From the NCBI RefSeq assembly GCF_037893015.1, contig NC_133658.1:638972825-639036824 (forward strand): 64,000 nucleotides of DNA, given 5' to 3'. The stretch is from Macrotis lagotis (Eukaryota > Chordata > Mammalia > Peramelemorphia > Peramelidae). A program made the position numbers and the translations under genes. The notes under the pieces are model-generated. The model did not search any database. It was given only the letters and a program-made list of their open reading frames with translations, and had not been told where the DNA came from. Position 1 is the stretch's first letter. Each line of letters begins with the position of its first letter. This document shows, one piece after another, positions 53,584-64,000 of the stretch.

Positions 53584-54538
53584 CTTCTGCAATATTTGAC
53601 ACTGCTGACTACCTTCTCCTCCTGGATATCTTTCCTCTCTAGGTTTTCATGACTACACATTCTTGGTTTTCTTCCAAACTATATGATCACTCCTTTTCAG
53701 TTTCCTAACCATCCAGGTTTTACTCACTGAGTGTGAAAAGTCTCCCCAGGCTCTGTCCTAACCCTTCTTTTCTATCCATGCTCTTCCACTTGGTAATCTC
53801 ATTAGATCCCATGTGTTCAAATATCTCTATACAGATGACTCTCAGGTAAATTTATCTGGCACTAAATCTCTTGACTAAGCTCAAGTCTCATAACATTACT
53901 TGCTTGAAGTGGATGTCCCATAGCCTCAACTCAGCATGTCCAAAATAGATCTCATTAATTTTCCCCACAAATACTTCCTTCCCTCTTTCCAACTTCTATT
54001 ACTGCAGAGCATGCTACCATTTTTCTGGTTCTCCAAATTTAACATTTTTGTTATCATCCTTGAAACTTCATTCTCACTCATTTTACTTAACCAGTGATTG
54101 CCCAATCTTATAATTTCACTATACAGTATCTCCTGCATGTCTCCTTTTGTTTTCTCCTAAAACCAGCAGACTTAGTACAGACTTGTGATCTTTCACCTAG
54201 ACTATTAGTCTTCTAATTATTTTCCTTACATCAAGTCTCTCTGCATGCCAATCTACCAATTAGCTGCCAGAAGAGATTTTTTTCCCCTAAAGTATAGATT
54301 TGACCAGGATATATCACCTTATCCCTTCAGTTAACTCAACTGCCTCCCTTTTACTTCTAGGATCAATTGTAGATTCCTTTGCTTGGCTTTAAAAAGTTCC
54401 TACTACCTGGACCCTTCCTATCTTTCCAATTTTCTTATAATCTATTCTCCATGTATTCTACAATCTAACCATAGCAACCTAATTGACATTACTATATAAA
54501 TTACTCTATCTCAAGTCTTTCTGCTTTTGTACTATTAC
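53584..54538 (+). mobile_element. L2 LINE, reverse-transcriptase C-terminal region and 3' UTR
   Basis: DNA for L2 RT motifs in order: 'tttgacactgctgactacct' (FDT.DY/DH..LL), 'ttttcatgactacacattct' (FHD..), 'tctatacagatgactctcag' (YADDSQ region, here YTDDSQ-like), 'tgaagtggatgtcccatagc' (..WMS), 'agcatgtccaaaatagatct' (MSKTE..) and 'gttatcatccttgaaact' (VILD). It then passes to the 3' UTR ('aactgcctcccttttacttc', 'taggatcaattgtagattcc'). Several frame changes and stops; non-functional. Confidence 0.8.

Positions 54539-54539
<1 letters not shown>

Positions 54540-54565
<26 letters not shown>
54540..54565. repeat. (CT)n microsatellite
   Basis: About 12 CT units at the junction between L2 and L1. 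Confidence 0.9.
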
Positions 54566-54569
<4 letters not shown>

Positions 54570-54597
54570 CCACTCCCACATTTCTTTAAAGAATTCC

Positions 54598-55065
54598 TTC
54601 AGAATGATGAGTGGACAGATTTCAGAAAAACCTGGAAAGCCTTAAATGAACTGATGCTGAGCGAAATGAGTAGAACCAGAACATTATACACAGTAACAGT
54701 AATGGTCGTGCATGATTGACTTAGCTCTTCTCAGAAATAAAAAGACCCAAGACAATTACAAAAGACTCATGATGGAAAATGAGTACATCCAAAGAAAGAA
54801 CTGATAAGAGTCTGAATATATATCAAAACATACTATTTTCACAGTTTTTCCCCTTTTGTTCTCTTTCTTCTTTCACAATATGACTATTGTGGAGATATAA
54901 TTTTCCATGATTTGTACATATATAACATATATCAAGTTGCTTGCTGTCTTGGGGAGTAAAAGGAGGAGGCTGGGAGAAAATTTGAAACTCAAAATCTTAT
55001 GAAGAAATGAATGTTAGACATTGTCTTTACATATAATTGGAAAAATAAAATCCTTTTAAAAAAGA
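54598..55065 (+). mobile_element. L1 LINE 3' end
   Basis: 'gatttcagaaaaacctggaa', 'atgaactgatgctgagcgaa', 'atgagtagaaccagaacatt', 'cttagctcttctcagaaata', 'gagtctgaatatatatcaaa', 'acatatatcaagttgcttgc', 'gaaactcaaaatcttatgaa' and 'ttacatataattggaaaaat'. Codons at the start give the ORF2 C-terminal phrase EWTDFRKTWKALNELMLSEM. No target-site duplication recognised. Confidence 0.9.
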
Positions 55066-55797
55066 ATTGCTTCAAAAGTCTATATGTGCAAAAATATATC
55101 CGCTTTTGTGGTAGCAAGGAAATTGAGGTGATGCCATCAGTTGTGGTATGATTATGATTAAATATTATTGTGCTATAAGAAATGACAAGGGAGTAATTTC
55201 AGAACGACCTGGTAAAACATATATGAAATGATATGATGCAAAATGAAGTTAGCAGGGGCAACTAGGTGATAGAGCACCAGCCCTGGAGTCAGCAGGACCT
55301 GAGTTCAAATCTTGTTCAGATTCTAATAATTACTTAGCTGTAAGATCTTGGGCAAGTCACTTTGACCCCATTGCCTTGCAAAAAAAACTTTAAAAAATGA
55401 AGTTAGCAAAACAGGTTAACTTTGCACAAACTAACAGTAATATTGAATGATAACCAACTATGAATGACTTAAATATTTTCAATAATACAATAATCCAAGA
55501 CAATCCCAAAAGACTCCTGATGAAACATGCTATCCACCTCCAAAGAAAAGAATTAATGGAATATGAATGTAGATCAAAGCATGCTTTTTTCTCCTTTTTT
55601 GAACTGAATTTTCTTTTGTAATATGACTAATATGGAGCTTTGCTTGACTGTATATGAATAGATATCAAATAGCTTGCTTCTCTTTTAGAAAGGGTGGGGG
55701 AAGCAAAGGAAGGGGGGAATTCAGAACTCAAAATTTTCACAAAGGTTTAAAAATATCATTACATTTAAATATATATATATATACATAAATAAAAAAA
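55066..55797 (+). mobile_element. L1 LINE 3' end, split by a SINE
   Basis: A second L1 3' end in tandem: 'gtgctataagaaatgacaag', 'atttcagaacgacctggtaa', [SINE], 'actatgaatgacttaaatat', 'atgctatccacctccaaaga', 'aatatgactaatatggagct', 'ggtgggggaagcaaaggaag' and 'cagaactcaaaattttcaca', with a TA-rich tail. More diverged than the copy before it. Confidence 0.85.
55255..55394 (+). mobile_element. tRNA-derived WSINE/WALLSI-type SINE
   Basis: 'ggggcaactaggtgatagag' (the usual cagtgga segment is shortened), 'ccctggagtcagcaggacct', 'gagttcaaatcttgttcaga', 'ttactt'-type body, 'gatcttgggcaagtcacttt' and 'cccattgccttgcaaaaaaa'. 14-bp duplications 'aaatgaagttagca' at 55241-55254 and 55395-55408 place the insertion exactly in L1 sequence. 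Confidence 0.95.
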
Positions 55798-56090
55798 ACA
55801 TTCCTTTAAGACTCAATTCAGTTATTAACTCCTCCAGAGGCCACTCGATCACCTAGCTACTATAATGAACACTTCTAAAGTTGATTTCCATTGTTTCAAT
55901 GTTTATATATTCTAATCTCTCTCATTAGACTATAATTTCTTTATATAGAATATATAGAGAAAATAATATATAGACTATAAGAGTCACTGATTTTTTTGCC
56001 TCTCATATCTCCAGCTCTCAGCACAGTGCCTGGTATATGGCAAACAACAAATGCTTGTTAATTGTTGATTGGTGAATGAAATCTGTGCAA
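55798..56090 (+). mobile_element. L2 LINE 3' end
   Basis: 'ttcctttaagactcaattca', 'gttattaactcctccagagg', 'ctcattagactataatttct', 'tatctccagctctcagcaca' and 'gtgcctggtatatggcaaac', ending 'caaatgcttgttaattgttg'. An AT-rich 'tatatag' expansion at 55935-55980. Confidence 0.8.
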
Positions 56091-56319
56091 AAATACTTAA
56101 TCTCTGCTTTAAAAAGATAGCAAATAATTGAGAAAGACAACTGGGAAACAGAATGAGATCCTTCACATCTCTTATTGTCATAATAAAAGCCCTATGCCAA
56201 AATGCCTCTCTTCTGTTCAGAATCATTTGTTGGTCACTGCTTTTAATTAAATTTTATTTTCAGATCTATATTCTCTCTTTTCATGAGAAATTCCACAAAG
56301 GTAGAGCGAGCATGTTTTT
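56091..56319. other. unassigned spacer
   Basis: No recognised feature. Confidence 0.35.
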
Positions 56320-56990
56320 TTTCTAAGTAAGATAACAATTTATTAATAGGGCATGAACCTAGTAATAAAGCCAGTCAATGACTACTTCCATTAGCCAAAA
56401 GACCACAAAGAATAAGACAGCTCTCTTTTATAGTTTCTGGGGAGTACAAAGCAAAAAATTGGAACTCATAAGGGGAAAGTTGTGATTGGTTATAAGAGTT
56501 TCACCTCATCAATAACAAAATCAATATGACTAGTTACAGTACTATGACATAAGTGACAAATAGTTGGTTAGAAATTGGGAATGAGGTGCTAGCAACAATC
56601 CCCTCCTTCCCTCCTATGACTAAGAAATGATCGTTGTTTGAGTCCACCTGCAAGGTTAGAGATACTGGACCAGACTTTCTTTACTTACCAAAACCGGACT
56701 TCCTTGAAAAATAGTTTGGTGGAATAAGAATAATAGACCAGATTCCTTAGTGTTCAACTGCATCCCCGAATAATAACAGATTTCCTTGAGGCAGAAAGAA
56801 CACAGAGATCAGCAGGAGAACTGAATTTCTAAACTTAACTCATTATGGGCCATTTGAATTTCTAAATAATTATTAATTTTTCTGAATTTCTAAAGAACTG
56901 AATTTCTAAACTTAACTCATTATGGGCCATTTGAATTTCTGAATAATAATTAACTGTAAATAGGATCACTTGAAAGATACTATAGAATCA
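56320..56990. other. unclassified block, possibly an old LTR-type fossil
   Basis: Phrases such as 'tgattggttataagagtttc' and 'ttacagtactatgacataag' recall marsupial LTR sequences, but I cannot name a family or define ends. No coding region is seen. It would be an old, broken, solo-type fragment. A 46-bp internal direct repeat lies at 56818 and 56895. Confidence 0.2.
56818..56940 (+). repeat. 46-bp perfect direct repeat, offset 77 bp
   Basis: The string starting 'gaactgaatttctaaactta' and ending 'gggccatttgaatttct' occurs identically at 56818-56863 and 56895-56940. The 31-bp spacer carries shorter versions ('ctgaatttctaaa'), so a small tandem duplication is the simplest reading. Confidence 0.95.
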
Positions 56991-57004
56991 ACCTGATCAT
57001 TTCA

Positions 57005-57440
57005 CTCCCTGCTACCTCTCTCCCCCACAACTGATAAAGCAAGAATAACAAAACTACGATTTCAAACATATGTAGTTAAGCAAACAAATTCTCCTATTGG
57101 TCATGTCCAACATATGTCTCAGTCTATTCTCTGAGTTGGTCATCTCTGGTGGGTAGCATGCTTCAAGAATTCTAAATTGTGGTGAATTAGTTTATTAATC
57201 AGAGTTCTAAGTCTTTCAAAGTTTTTGTTTTATAATATTACATGAATTATATATATATATAAATTATATAAATTGTTCTCTTGATTATGTTAATATCACT
57301 TTTCATCAATTCATACAAGTCATCCCATATTTCTTTGAGATTATTCCCTTCATAATTTCTTAGTAATATTATAACATTATTATATAATTATATTATGTCA
57401 TAATGTAATAAATAATAGTATTCAACACATACATATACAA
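57005..57440 (-). mobile_element. L1 LINE 3' fragment
   Basis: 'aaacatatgtagttaagcaa', 'ctcctattggtcatgtccaa', 'tggtgggtagcatgcttcaa', 'tctaagtctttcaaagtttt', 'aattgttctcttgattatgt' and 'catcaattcatacaagtcat' follow the complement of an L1 3' UTR. Diverged, with TA-rich expansions near 57250 and 57370. Confidence 0.75.
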
Positions 57441-58059
57441 AAACATATAGATATGACATATTTTCCTGATTTCCTTTCCTTCAGGAACATAAATTGTCTG
57501 CTCTGGATATTTGATTCCTGGAAATTCTCTGCTCTAGGTTAGCTCTCTTATAGTCTTAGGACTGTATTCATTGAAACAGGAAAAGGAATTTGCATTTAGA
57601 CTCAGTAATTTTTCACTAGCCTACTGATAAAATAGCATCATAATACAAGAATACATGATGTATAGAAGGTTTTCAACTGTCAACAACTAAAGTCTCATGG
57701 ATGGAAACATGGGACTCTATGAGTGTGAGCAATCAAGAAAACGAAAATCAGCAACCATTCAGGATATCAATTTGTACTTCATCTTGGAGGTCCAGGGAGC
57801 TGCCAAATAGCAGCAACTAAATAAGCAAATCAATGAATTCATTTCAGTAAATAGATATGTTTTTTTGAAAACAAAATTACTATTAATATTTTTCTCATCT
57901 ATGTGGAATTAAAGTCCTAATAAATCAAAAATATATAGTTTCCTCTCACTAATAATTTTCCCCCCAAGGGCACAAGATAATTTTCCTTCCCTATATCTTC
58001 ACAATCTAATGATTCTCACAAAGGAGGGTGATTCAACTGAAAATACAAGACACTTGGAT
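57441..58059. other. unassigned intergenic sequence
   Basis: No recognised repeat or gene. Confidence 0.4.
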
Positions 58060-58500
58060 ATGATATGGGAATTTTATATTTAAAGAACTATTTTGTGGAC
58101 ATACATCACCCCTTCACCTGACTAGAGCTCAAATTAACTGTCATGGTGGGAAAGACACCCCACCATCTGTGATTTTTAATGAAAGAAGATACCAGCTCCT
58201 AAGAAGCAGCTAATACTCCCTAGAGCAGCTGTGCACTGTCTCCAAAGAGAATTATGGGAGATGCACTGCATGCATGGCATTACTTATACGAATTTGATTA
58301 GATACAGTTGAGAAACCCAAAAATGTGGACTAAGATCACCATCATGTCAGAAGTTAGAATTACTTTCGTATTCACAGCTACACATACCTTCTGGATTTCA
58401 AGAGTAGCAAGTTATTCCCTCACCTGTTTCTCTAATTTCAACAGAAATCATGATAAATTATTTTGTATCTTGTAACCAGATGACATAATACAGATTTTTT
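58060..58500. other. candidate conserved non-coding block
   Basis: Unique, complex sequence. It includes 'gagctcaaattaactgtcat', 'gggaaagacaccccaccatc', 'gagagaattatgggagatgc'-like strings, the palindrome-rich 'gcactgcatgcatggc', and 'ctcacctgtttctctaat' with an E-box CACCTG. It stands out from flanking AT-rich DNA by texture only; function is not shown. Confidence 0.22.
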
Positions 58501-58845
58501 TAAAGGAATTAGTGTATAAACATGAGAGTCATGATTCTTGTTGCCCCACCCACCAGCCACCCCACAGAGGGCTTCTCCCTAACTAGTGAAATTCCTTTCC
58601 ATGAATTCACTGAACTTCTATAGAGAGCATAGAGCTCTATGCTAGTCAGGGCTGGGGAAGACACAATACTTAAGAATAGGATTAGGGTATGGGGAAAGGA
58701 GAAGATTGCAACTGTCTCCTTTATAGCTAAAAGTCCAGAAATGAACCATTTGAAAACAAAACATTACAGGATCAAAAGACAGGAAAATGTCTCAATTATT
58801 TTAAGGGGAACATCAACTCTTGATTTTTTATAATTACATTGCATT
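58501..58845. other. unassigned intergenic sequence
   Basis: The 64-codon frame at 58639-58833 has no recognised domain. Confidence 0.4.
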
Positions 58846-59010
58846 CAGCTAGGTGGCATAGTGTATAAAGCACCAGCCCTGGAGTCAGGAGTACCTGGGT
58901 TCAAATCCGGCCTCAGACACTTAATAATTACCTAGCTGTGTGGCCTTGGGCAAGCCACTTAACCCCGTTTGCCTTGAAAAAACCTAAAAAAAACAAAAGA
59001 ACAAAGAAAA
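58846..59010 (+). mobile_element. tRNA-derived WSINE/WALLSI-type SINE, consensus-like
   Basis: 'cagctaggtggcatagtgta', 'taaagcaccagccctggagt', 'caggagtacctgggttcaaa', 'tccggcctcagacacttaat', 'aattacctagctgtgtggcc', 'ttgggcaagccacttaaccc' and 'cgtttgccttgaaaaaacc', with an A-rich tail. Intact B box and no obvious decay, but no clear target-site duplication. A good reference for the family here. Confidence 0.95.
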
Positions 59011-59075
59011 ACTAATATAGATTTATAGAGCCAAGAAATTTGAGACATGGAGAGAAATTTGAAGATTATCTACTC

Positions 59076-59257
59076 CAGAGGTTCTTAACCTGGGGTCCAT
59101 AAACATGTTGCTGTTGTTTTTAAAATGCTAATAAATTTATTTCAGTATAATTACTTTCCTTTGAAACCTTATCTATTTTATCTTAAGCATCTGAGAATAC
59201 CATAAACTTCACCAACCATCAATGTCCATCACACAAAAAAAAGGTTAAGAATCCTTG
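59076..59257. mobile_element. hAT-type MITE (non-autonomous DNA transposon)
   Basis: A 182-bp element with terminal inverted repeats 'cagaggttcttaacc' (left) and 'ggttaagaatccttg' (right). The interior 'tggggtccataaacatg' and 'cataaacttcaccaaccatc' matches a widespread mammalian Charlie-type MITE with the 'caggggttcttaacctggggtcc' end. Flanking octamers (atctactc and ttgtaatc) agree at only 5 of 8 positions, so the duplication has decayed. Confidence 0.85.
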
Positions 59258-59269
59258 TTGTAATCCAAA

Positions 59270-59375
59270 CGTTGACAAATTTACAAATGAGAAAACTGAA
59301 GCCTGAGAGTTTTACAGCTAGTCAGAAGCAGAACCAAGATATAGAACCTGTTTCCTGATACTTACCCAATTGACT
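59270..59375 (-). mobile_element. MIR-family SINE fragment
   Basis: 'caaatttacaaatgagaaaa', 'ctgaagcctgagagttttac' and 'agctagtcagaagcagaacc'. The tRNA-side end is lost. Confidence 0.75.
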
Positions 59376-61137
59376 TCAAGTATCTTTGCACTATTTAAAC
59401 GAATTGTCCAAAACATGGCAAGCAAAGAGTTTTCTCTGTATTATGGGAAAAATAAAAATTGCAAGTAAAATGAAATAGACAAGTCTCTCATATTATAGAA
59501 CCAATAACATCACTAAAGGGAAAGAATGCAAAGCTTCCTAATTTGCACATACTTCAAGAAGAGCAGATTCCTACAGATGTGCAAACATAGATCCTTTGAG
59601 ATGTAATTGAAGATGCACAGAGTGGGTCTCAAATTGGAATTCAACTCTAGAAATATAAGTAATCTTCTTCCAGGATTGTGACACTTTCTCAAAATGACAA
59701 ATGTGTTGACATAAAGCAATAAACACAACTGACCAGCATTTTCTAAGACAATTTTTACTCCTTAATGTCTTAAAATAACAAACACTATTTAAAAAAAACA
59801 TTTAAAAATAACTTGCAGCAGTATTTACTTGTTCCTGTTGAGAACTGAGAACAGAAATAGCCACTTAAGGAGTCTCTGGCATAAGAAGAGTGTGCTATAT
59901 TTTAAAATAAAATCATGACCAATCTCTGCTATCGAAAATGAACTCTGTGAAACACTTGCAAATCAAGAAAATGCAAATGAAGGAGGAGCTTTCACTCCAG
60001 CAAAGATAGAAAAATGAAATTTTTATCTGTGGATATTCTTTGGAAGTGGAGAACTGTACTCCTGCAAGGATGTGGAATATATTATCTCTGTATATACAGG
60101 TCTATAATAAAGTTGAGAATTAATATTTAACAGCTTTGCTTTACAGGAGACTTAAAGTGAGGCCTGAGATGAGAATTTCTTTTAAGTGTCACACATATCA
60201 AAGACAAATCAAAGTTTTAGCTTAAAAATCAAAATAAATATGTACTTAATATGATATACATGTTTGCCAATTAAAGTTGGCAAACAAAGAATAAATTTAC
60301 ATTTTCACTGATGGAAATGATTTGCCTTGGTTATGCCGCTTTTGGTGTAGCCAATAAAGGGAACCATCCATAATATATTCATGTTTTAAATTTTTTAAAA
60401 GGGAGAAAGTTATAAGGAATACCTTCATAGTAATTCTGACTTCATTACCTATCAAATCATTCCATTCGGGTTGGTCCACTTCCTGCCATGGCACAACCTC
60501 AAAGGATTCTATTTGTGCCCATGAAATAAATAATACACGGAACCCTTTAGAAAGGCAACATAAACTGTACTACTAAAAATGTCTTCTTATGTTATCAAAA
60601 GGACTTGGCCTAGGATAGCAGAACCCAGTAAACAGCTGGTCACATGGCTTACACAAATTAAGCTAAGAGGTCATGTTCTAAGGACGGAGAGAGCTTGAAA
60701 AAGCTCTAGGAAGACATCGGAAACTGAACCAATAACTAAAATACTACTATGAGCTCATGCTTCATTTTGGGACACACAAGCAGTAAAGAGAATTTTGGTA
60801 CTATTTTAGATACAAGAATGCAAGGATGGTGAGCTTGCTGTCTACAAAGAAGCTTATCTTTTATAAGTCTCTGAACAACTTTCAGAAGAATTCTGTCCTA
60901 TGTAATATCATATGAGTACTTATCCTAAGTTGTAATGCTGGTAGTATTTTAATATATATCACCCATAGGGATTTAACTTTCCCAAAGGTTAAGTCCTCTC
61001 CTTCTATAACATTTCAAGGGCAGCTCTCTAAACTTAAAAAAAAAAAAAAACCCTAGTATACTCATAGGTAAAAAATCAATTTAAGAAATGATAGGAAAAT
61101 TTTCAGAGATCTGGTTGATAACTATTGCATTGAGTGT
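59376..61137. other. unassigned intergenic sequence
   Basis: About 1.8 kb of AT-rich sequence without recognised repeats. The 71- and 76-codon minus frames (59513-59801) overlap each other, lack motifs and are not called. Confidence 0.4.
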
Positions 61138-61335
61138 TAAATCAACAAGTACTTTTAAGAACTTACTATACAAACACAAAGATGAAATAGTTCATGACCT
61201 CAGCGAGATCATTATCAAGTGAAATAATGTGCATATGTGTATATAAACACAAAATCAAAATAAAGTCATTTTAAGTTTGAGGTATTGGAGTGTGGAAAGA
61301 CCAGGGAAGGCTTAAAAGTTATAATACTTACTTAC
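61138..61335 (-). mobile_element. L2 LINE 3' end, internally shortened
   Basis: 'caacaagtacttttaagaac', 'ttactatacaaacacaaaga', 'tagttcatgacctcagcgag' and 'gaccagggaaggcttaaaag' are L2 complement landmarks, with the 'gtgccaggcactgtgctaagc' part missing. Confidence 0.6.
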
Positions 61336-61394
61336 AAACCAACACTAGGTAGACTGGGAATTTAAAATTCTTCCTGCATACATAATATTCTATG

Positions 61395-61585
61395 TACCCT
61401 AGATGGCTAGAGCATTGGATCTGAGTCCAGGATGTTTTGAGATTGTATCTCACTTAATCTCTATCTGCCTCTGTTTTCCCATCTGATAATATTTCCCAGG
61501 GTAGTTGTAAGGATCAAAGGAGATAATATATGTAAAGCCCATAGCAAACTTTAAATCATTATATGAAACATTGACTGCTAGTGGT
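61395..61585 (+). mobile_element. MIR-family SINE
   Basis: 'gatggctagagcattggatc', 'tctatctgcctctgttttcc', 'catctgataatatttcccag', 'ggtagttgtaaggatcaaag', 'gagataatatatgtaaagcc' and 'atatgaaacattgactgcta'. Confidence 0.8.
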
Positions 61586-61596
61586 AGTAGTAATAG

Positions 61597-61653
61597 CAGC
61601 AGCAGCAGCAGCAGTAGGTATCAGAAGTAGTGGTGGTGGTGGTGGTAGTGGTA
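61597..61653. repeat. (AGC)n and (GTG)n trinucleotide runs
   Basis: A run of AGC triplets (about six) followed 12 bp later by about five GTG/TGG triplets; both follow the MIR 3' end. Confidence 0.9.
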
Positions 61654-62697
61654 ATGTTCTGATACCATCTGGAGAGTTAGTGCTAAAATGAAGAGAAAGA
61701 CAAATCACTGAACAATAACACTATAAAAAGAGAGGAGCATTGTGGCATAGTCGATAAGGAATAAGCTGCTACCATATACTAAGTATAGAATCCTAAATCA
61801 GGTAACATGGCAATGACACCAGATAAGTCTTTAAGGCTATAAATTACAGAGTTTCAATAGATCTACATTTATAAGGGGAATTTCCTTACTAGGAATTCCT
61901 TAACAGTGAAATCACTGGACTGTTCTGCTTACCTGCCTTAGGGGTTATACTGGAGCCACTTGAGCATCACACCTTGGAAATTAGCAAAGGGCACTTTGGG
62001 GCTTGACTTGTTTTGTTTGTAGTCTACACTTAAGAAAGTAAAGGAGAAAAGGTTAAAGCAGATTAAACCAAAAAGGTTACAAATGTGCTATTTTTTCAAA
62101 GCATGAATTGTCAAATATTTACCTATTCCCTCTTCCTCACCCATCAAAAAAAAGACTTTGAAGTACTTAAAATCTCTCACCTCTCTAGGAAAGCAAACAC
62201 AGATAGACTACAATTTCAAAATCTAATTTGACTTCTATGAGACACAATACCAGTACCCTCTGTTTTGAAACTTAATCTTACAGTATCTGACCAAGTTTGG
62301 ATTCAATCCTAAAAGATGGTAGTATAAAGGATAAAGACAGGAATTCAAGTATAAATTATTCTCTCTCTAAGGTATCCCTGAACCTTCTTCCCCCCCCCCC
62401 AAAGATCTGCCATTGAGTTACCACTTCTTCTACCCTGGGATTGCAGTGTCAAATTTCAGTTGTTAATTCAAAAATTATGGCCTCTTTCAGTAATCATTCC
62501 TTTTATATTTGTTCCACCTTAAACATCTCTAGATAAGTTGGGAAAGGTATGTATAGTTCAATGATCAGAGCATAGAGCTGAGAGTAGATCTAATTTTATA
62601 GCCTTGGCTATATATATTTTTGTGTGCATGTATGGATGCAGGCATGTTTAAGTGTATGTTTGTGTGTCTATTTTAAATACATATATACACATTAAAT
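61654..62697. other. unassigned intergenic sequence
   Basis: Contains a C12 run at about 62391 and possible MIR scraps near 61740 ('gcattgtggcatagtcgata') and 62565. No exon. Confidence 0.4.
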
Positions 62698-62714
62698 ATA
62701 TATATATATGTGTG

Positions 62715-62752
<38 letters not shown>
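62698..62752. repeat. (TA)n microsatellite
   Basis: TA array with one TGTGTG interruption near 62710. Confidence 0.95.
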
Positions 62753-62758
<6 letters not shown>

Positions 62759-62779
62759 GCCTATCCTCTGGCAACACTC

Positions 62780-62990
62780 AAACCCCCAGCCTTAGTTTCT
62801 CCATCTATAAGGGAATGGGGATCAGTGGTCTCTAAGAGACCATCTCCAAACTTCTATGATTCTAACCTTAGTTTCTTCTTGTGCAAAGGGGAATGATAAT
62901 TCCGACTCTATAGTTTCACCCTGTTGTTATCAGGATTAAATAAAACAATAGTGTTAAGGTACTTTCCAAACTAAAATGTGGATTTAATGT
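62780..62990 (+). mobile_element. two adjacent MIR 3' parts
   Basis: First: 'ccttagtttctccatctata', 'agggaatggggatcagtggt' and 'ctctaagagaccatctccaa'. Second, from 62869: 'accttagtttcttcttgtgc', 'gttgttatcaggattaaata' and 'taaggtactttccaaactaa'. The 'ccttagtttct' start recurs 89 bp apart. Confidence 0.65.
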
Positions 62991-64000
62991 CATGAGGAGA
63001 ACCTGGCATTTTGAAATAGAGTCTGGCTGGGCATTGAGCAGATGACTAAATTGCTAGATTGCAGAGAAGTCAGCAGTACAATTAGACTATGGTTGGGCAT
63101 TATCATATTGACTAGTAGTTTAAATAGAACTCCCTGGAAATCATCCTCAATATCTCATTTTGTTTATTAATGCATGTATATAAAATTTGTTTGGCAATTT
63201 GCATTCTAAATAATTTTAGATACTAGTTGGTTGCTTTTTTTCTTGAGGGAAGTGGGGAAAGTCTGTGATTCTTTGATGGCACACATGTTTGTCCCTAGAA
63301 ACTATGAAGAAAAAACTGTTAAAATAACACTATTCTCAATTTTGTACAATGACCAAGTAAAAAAGACAGGTCCTTTTCTAAAGGAACCTAAGACAAACTG
63401 AAATATAGCAATGCCCAGGAACTGTTAAATATGTGGAAAAGATACTCAATTACAATGATAAGAAGAAACTGAAGTTTTTGGTATGATGTATTTGTATTAT
63501 AGTTATTGTGTATGCATCGGGTCTGCATGCATGTTGCAATCCTCCCCCAGATTTTATATTTCATGAAGGTAGGGCCATCCATTTGTGTCACATTCAATTC
63601 CTAGGACAATACTCTGCAATATGTTTTTGATAGAGACATGTTGGTTACACCTCTAATAGCTTTATTTTCTCATTTTCCTCCTGAGATGCATGTACATTGG
63701 AGGAAGGATGAGGTGGAAGGCTAACATAAATGGAAGGAGTAGGCTGAAGCAAAGAGAATCTCAAATCTGGAGCAAGAGGAGGAGTCTCATTCCATTTACC
63801 AGCCTTTCACTGTAGGCAATGGAACACCCTGAACAGACAAAATGCAGATGCAGAATTAGCTGAGGAAGCTGATGGTATCAACAAACTGTGACCAGTAGGT
63901 GTAAGCCATGGGAAGGACAGTTGACTCTCTTTCCAGAACATGAGAAATGACTTGAAGTTATAATTTTTACTAAACCAGTGCAATGCCACCTTCACCAGTA
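62991..64000. other. unassigned intergenic sequence
   Basis: No repeat family or exon recognised to the end of the window. The 62- and 69-codon minus frames have no motif. Confidence 0.4.

Noticed and set aside
61597-61653. CAG/AGC and GTG runs as a coding triplet repeat
   Set aside because: Too short, follow a MIR end, and lie in no open frame of note.

Overview
The window looks like 64 kb of non-coding nuclear DNA from a marsupial. I found no host protein-coding exon, RNA gene, CpG island or recognisable promoter. The DNA is AT-rich and CpG-poor, and every open frame is short, low-complexity or inside a transposon. The marsupial call rests on the repeats: tRNA-derived SINEs of the WSINE/WALLSI type (about 150 bp, ending in a run of C, a TTGC motif and an A tail), marsupial-type L1 3' ends, an L1 ORF1-only element resembling opossum HAL1, many CORE-SINE/MIR and L2 copies, L3/CR1 pieces, an RTE-type LINE remnant, and SINEs whose tails resemble RTE/BovB. 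The L1 at about 39.75-40.49 kb and the composite repeat at about 15.64-16.11 kb recall Australian dasyurids, but that is inference from memory, not a database match.

Layout. 0-9 kb: MIR, L2 and L1 pieces around unassigned sequence. 10.4-11.3 kb: an 800-bp polypurine satellite-like block. 11.3-13.1 kb: an L2 3' end, then a minus-strand L1 with recognisable ORF2 remnants. 13-24 kb: L2 3' UTR copies broken by MIRs, SINEs and AC, TA and GA microsatellites, plus an L3/CR1 3' end. 24-36 kb: mostly MIRs and SINEs, including a SINE with a perfect 16-bp target-site duplication and an inverted SINE pair. 36-40.5 kb: a plus-strand L1 cluster, made of one HAL1-like element (ORF1 but no ORF2, split by a SINE) and two more L1 3' ends. 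41-42.1 kb: a minus-strand RTE endonuclease remnant. 42.5-46.5 kb: L1, L2 and L3 pieces, microsatellites and a hAT-type MITE with a perfect 8-bp duplication. 47-51 kb: the least repetitive part, with the best candidates for conserved regulatory sequence. 51.9-54.5 kb: a long L2 copy whose endonuclease and reverse-transcriptase parts can still be read. 54.6-57.4 kb: L1 3' ends, an L2 end and an unclassified block. 57-64 kb: mostly unassigned, with one SINE, a second hAT MITE and several microsatellites.

There are no genes here to act together. The visible logic is parasitic: L1, L2 and RTE elements supply the machinery, and SINEs, HAL1 and MITEs borrow machinery of this kind. Nested insertions give a relative chronology, with L2 and MIR oldest, then RTE, L3 and older L1, then HAL1, and the tRNA-SINEs youngest. 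I saw no convincing undescribed system. The observations most worth checking are the HAL1-like element, the hAT MITE, the purine block, the SINEs with clean duplications, and the three candidate conserved non-coding blocks.
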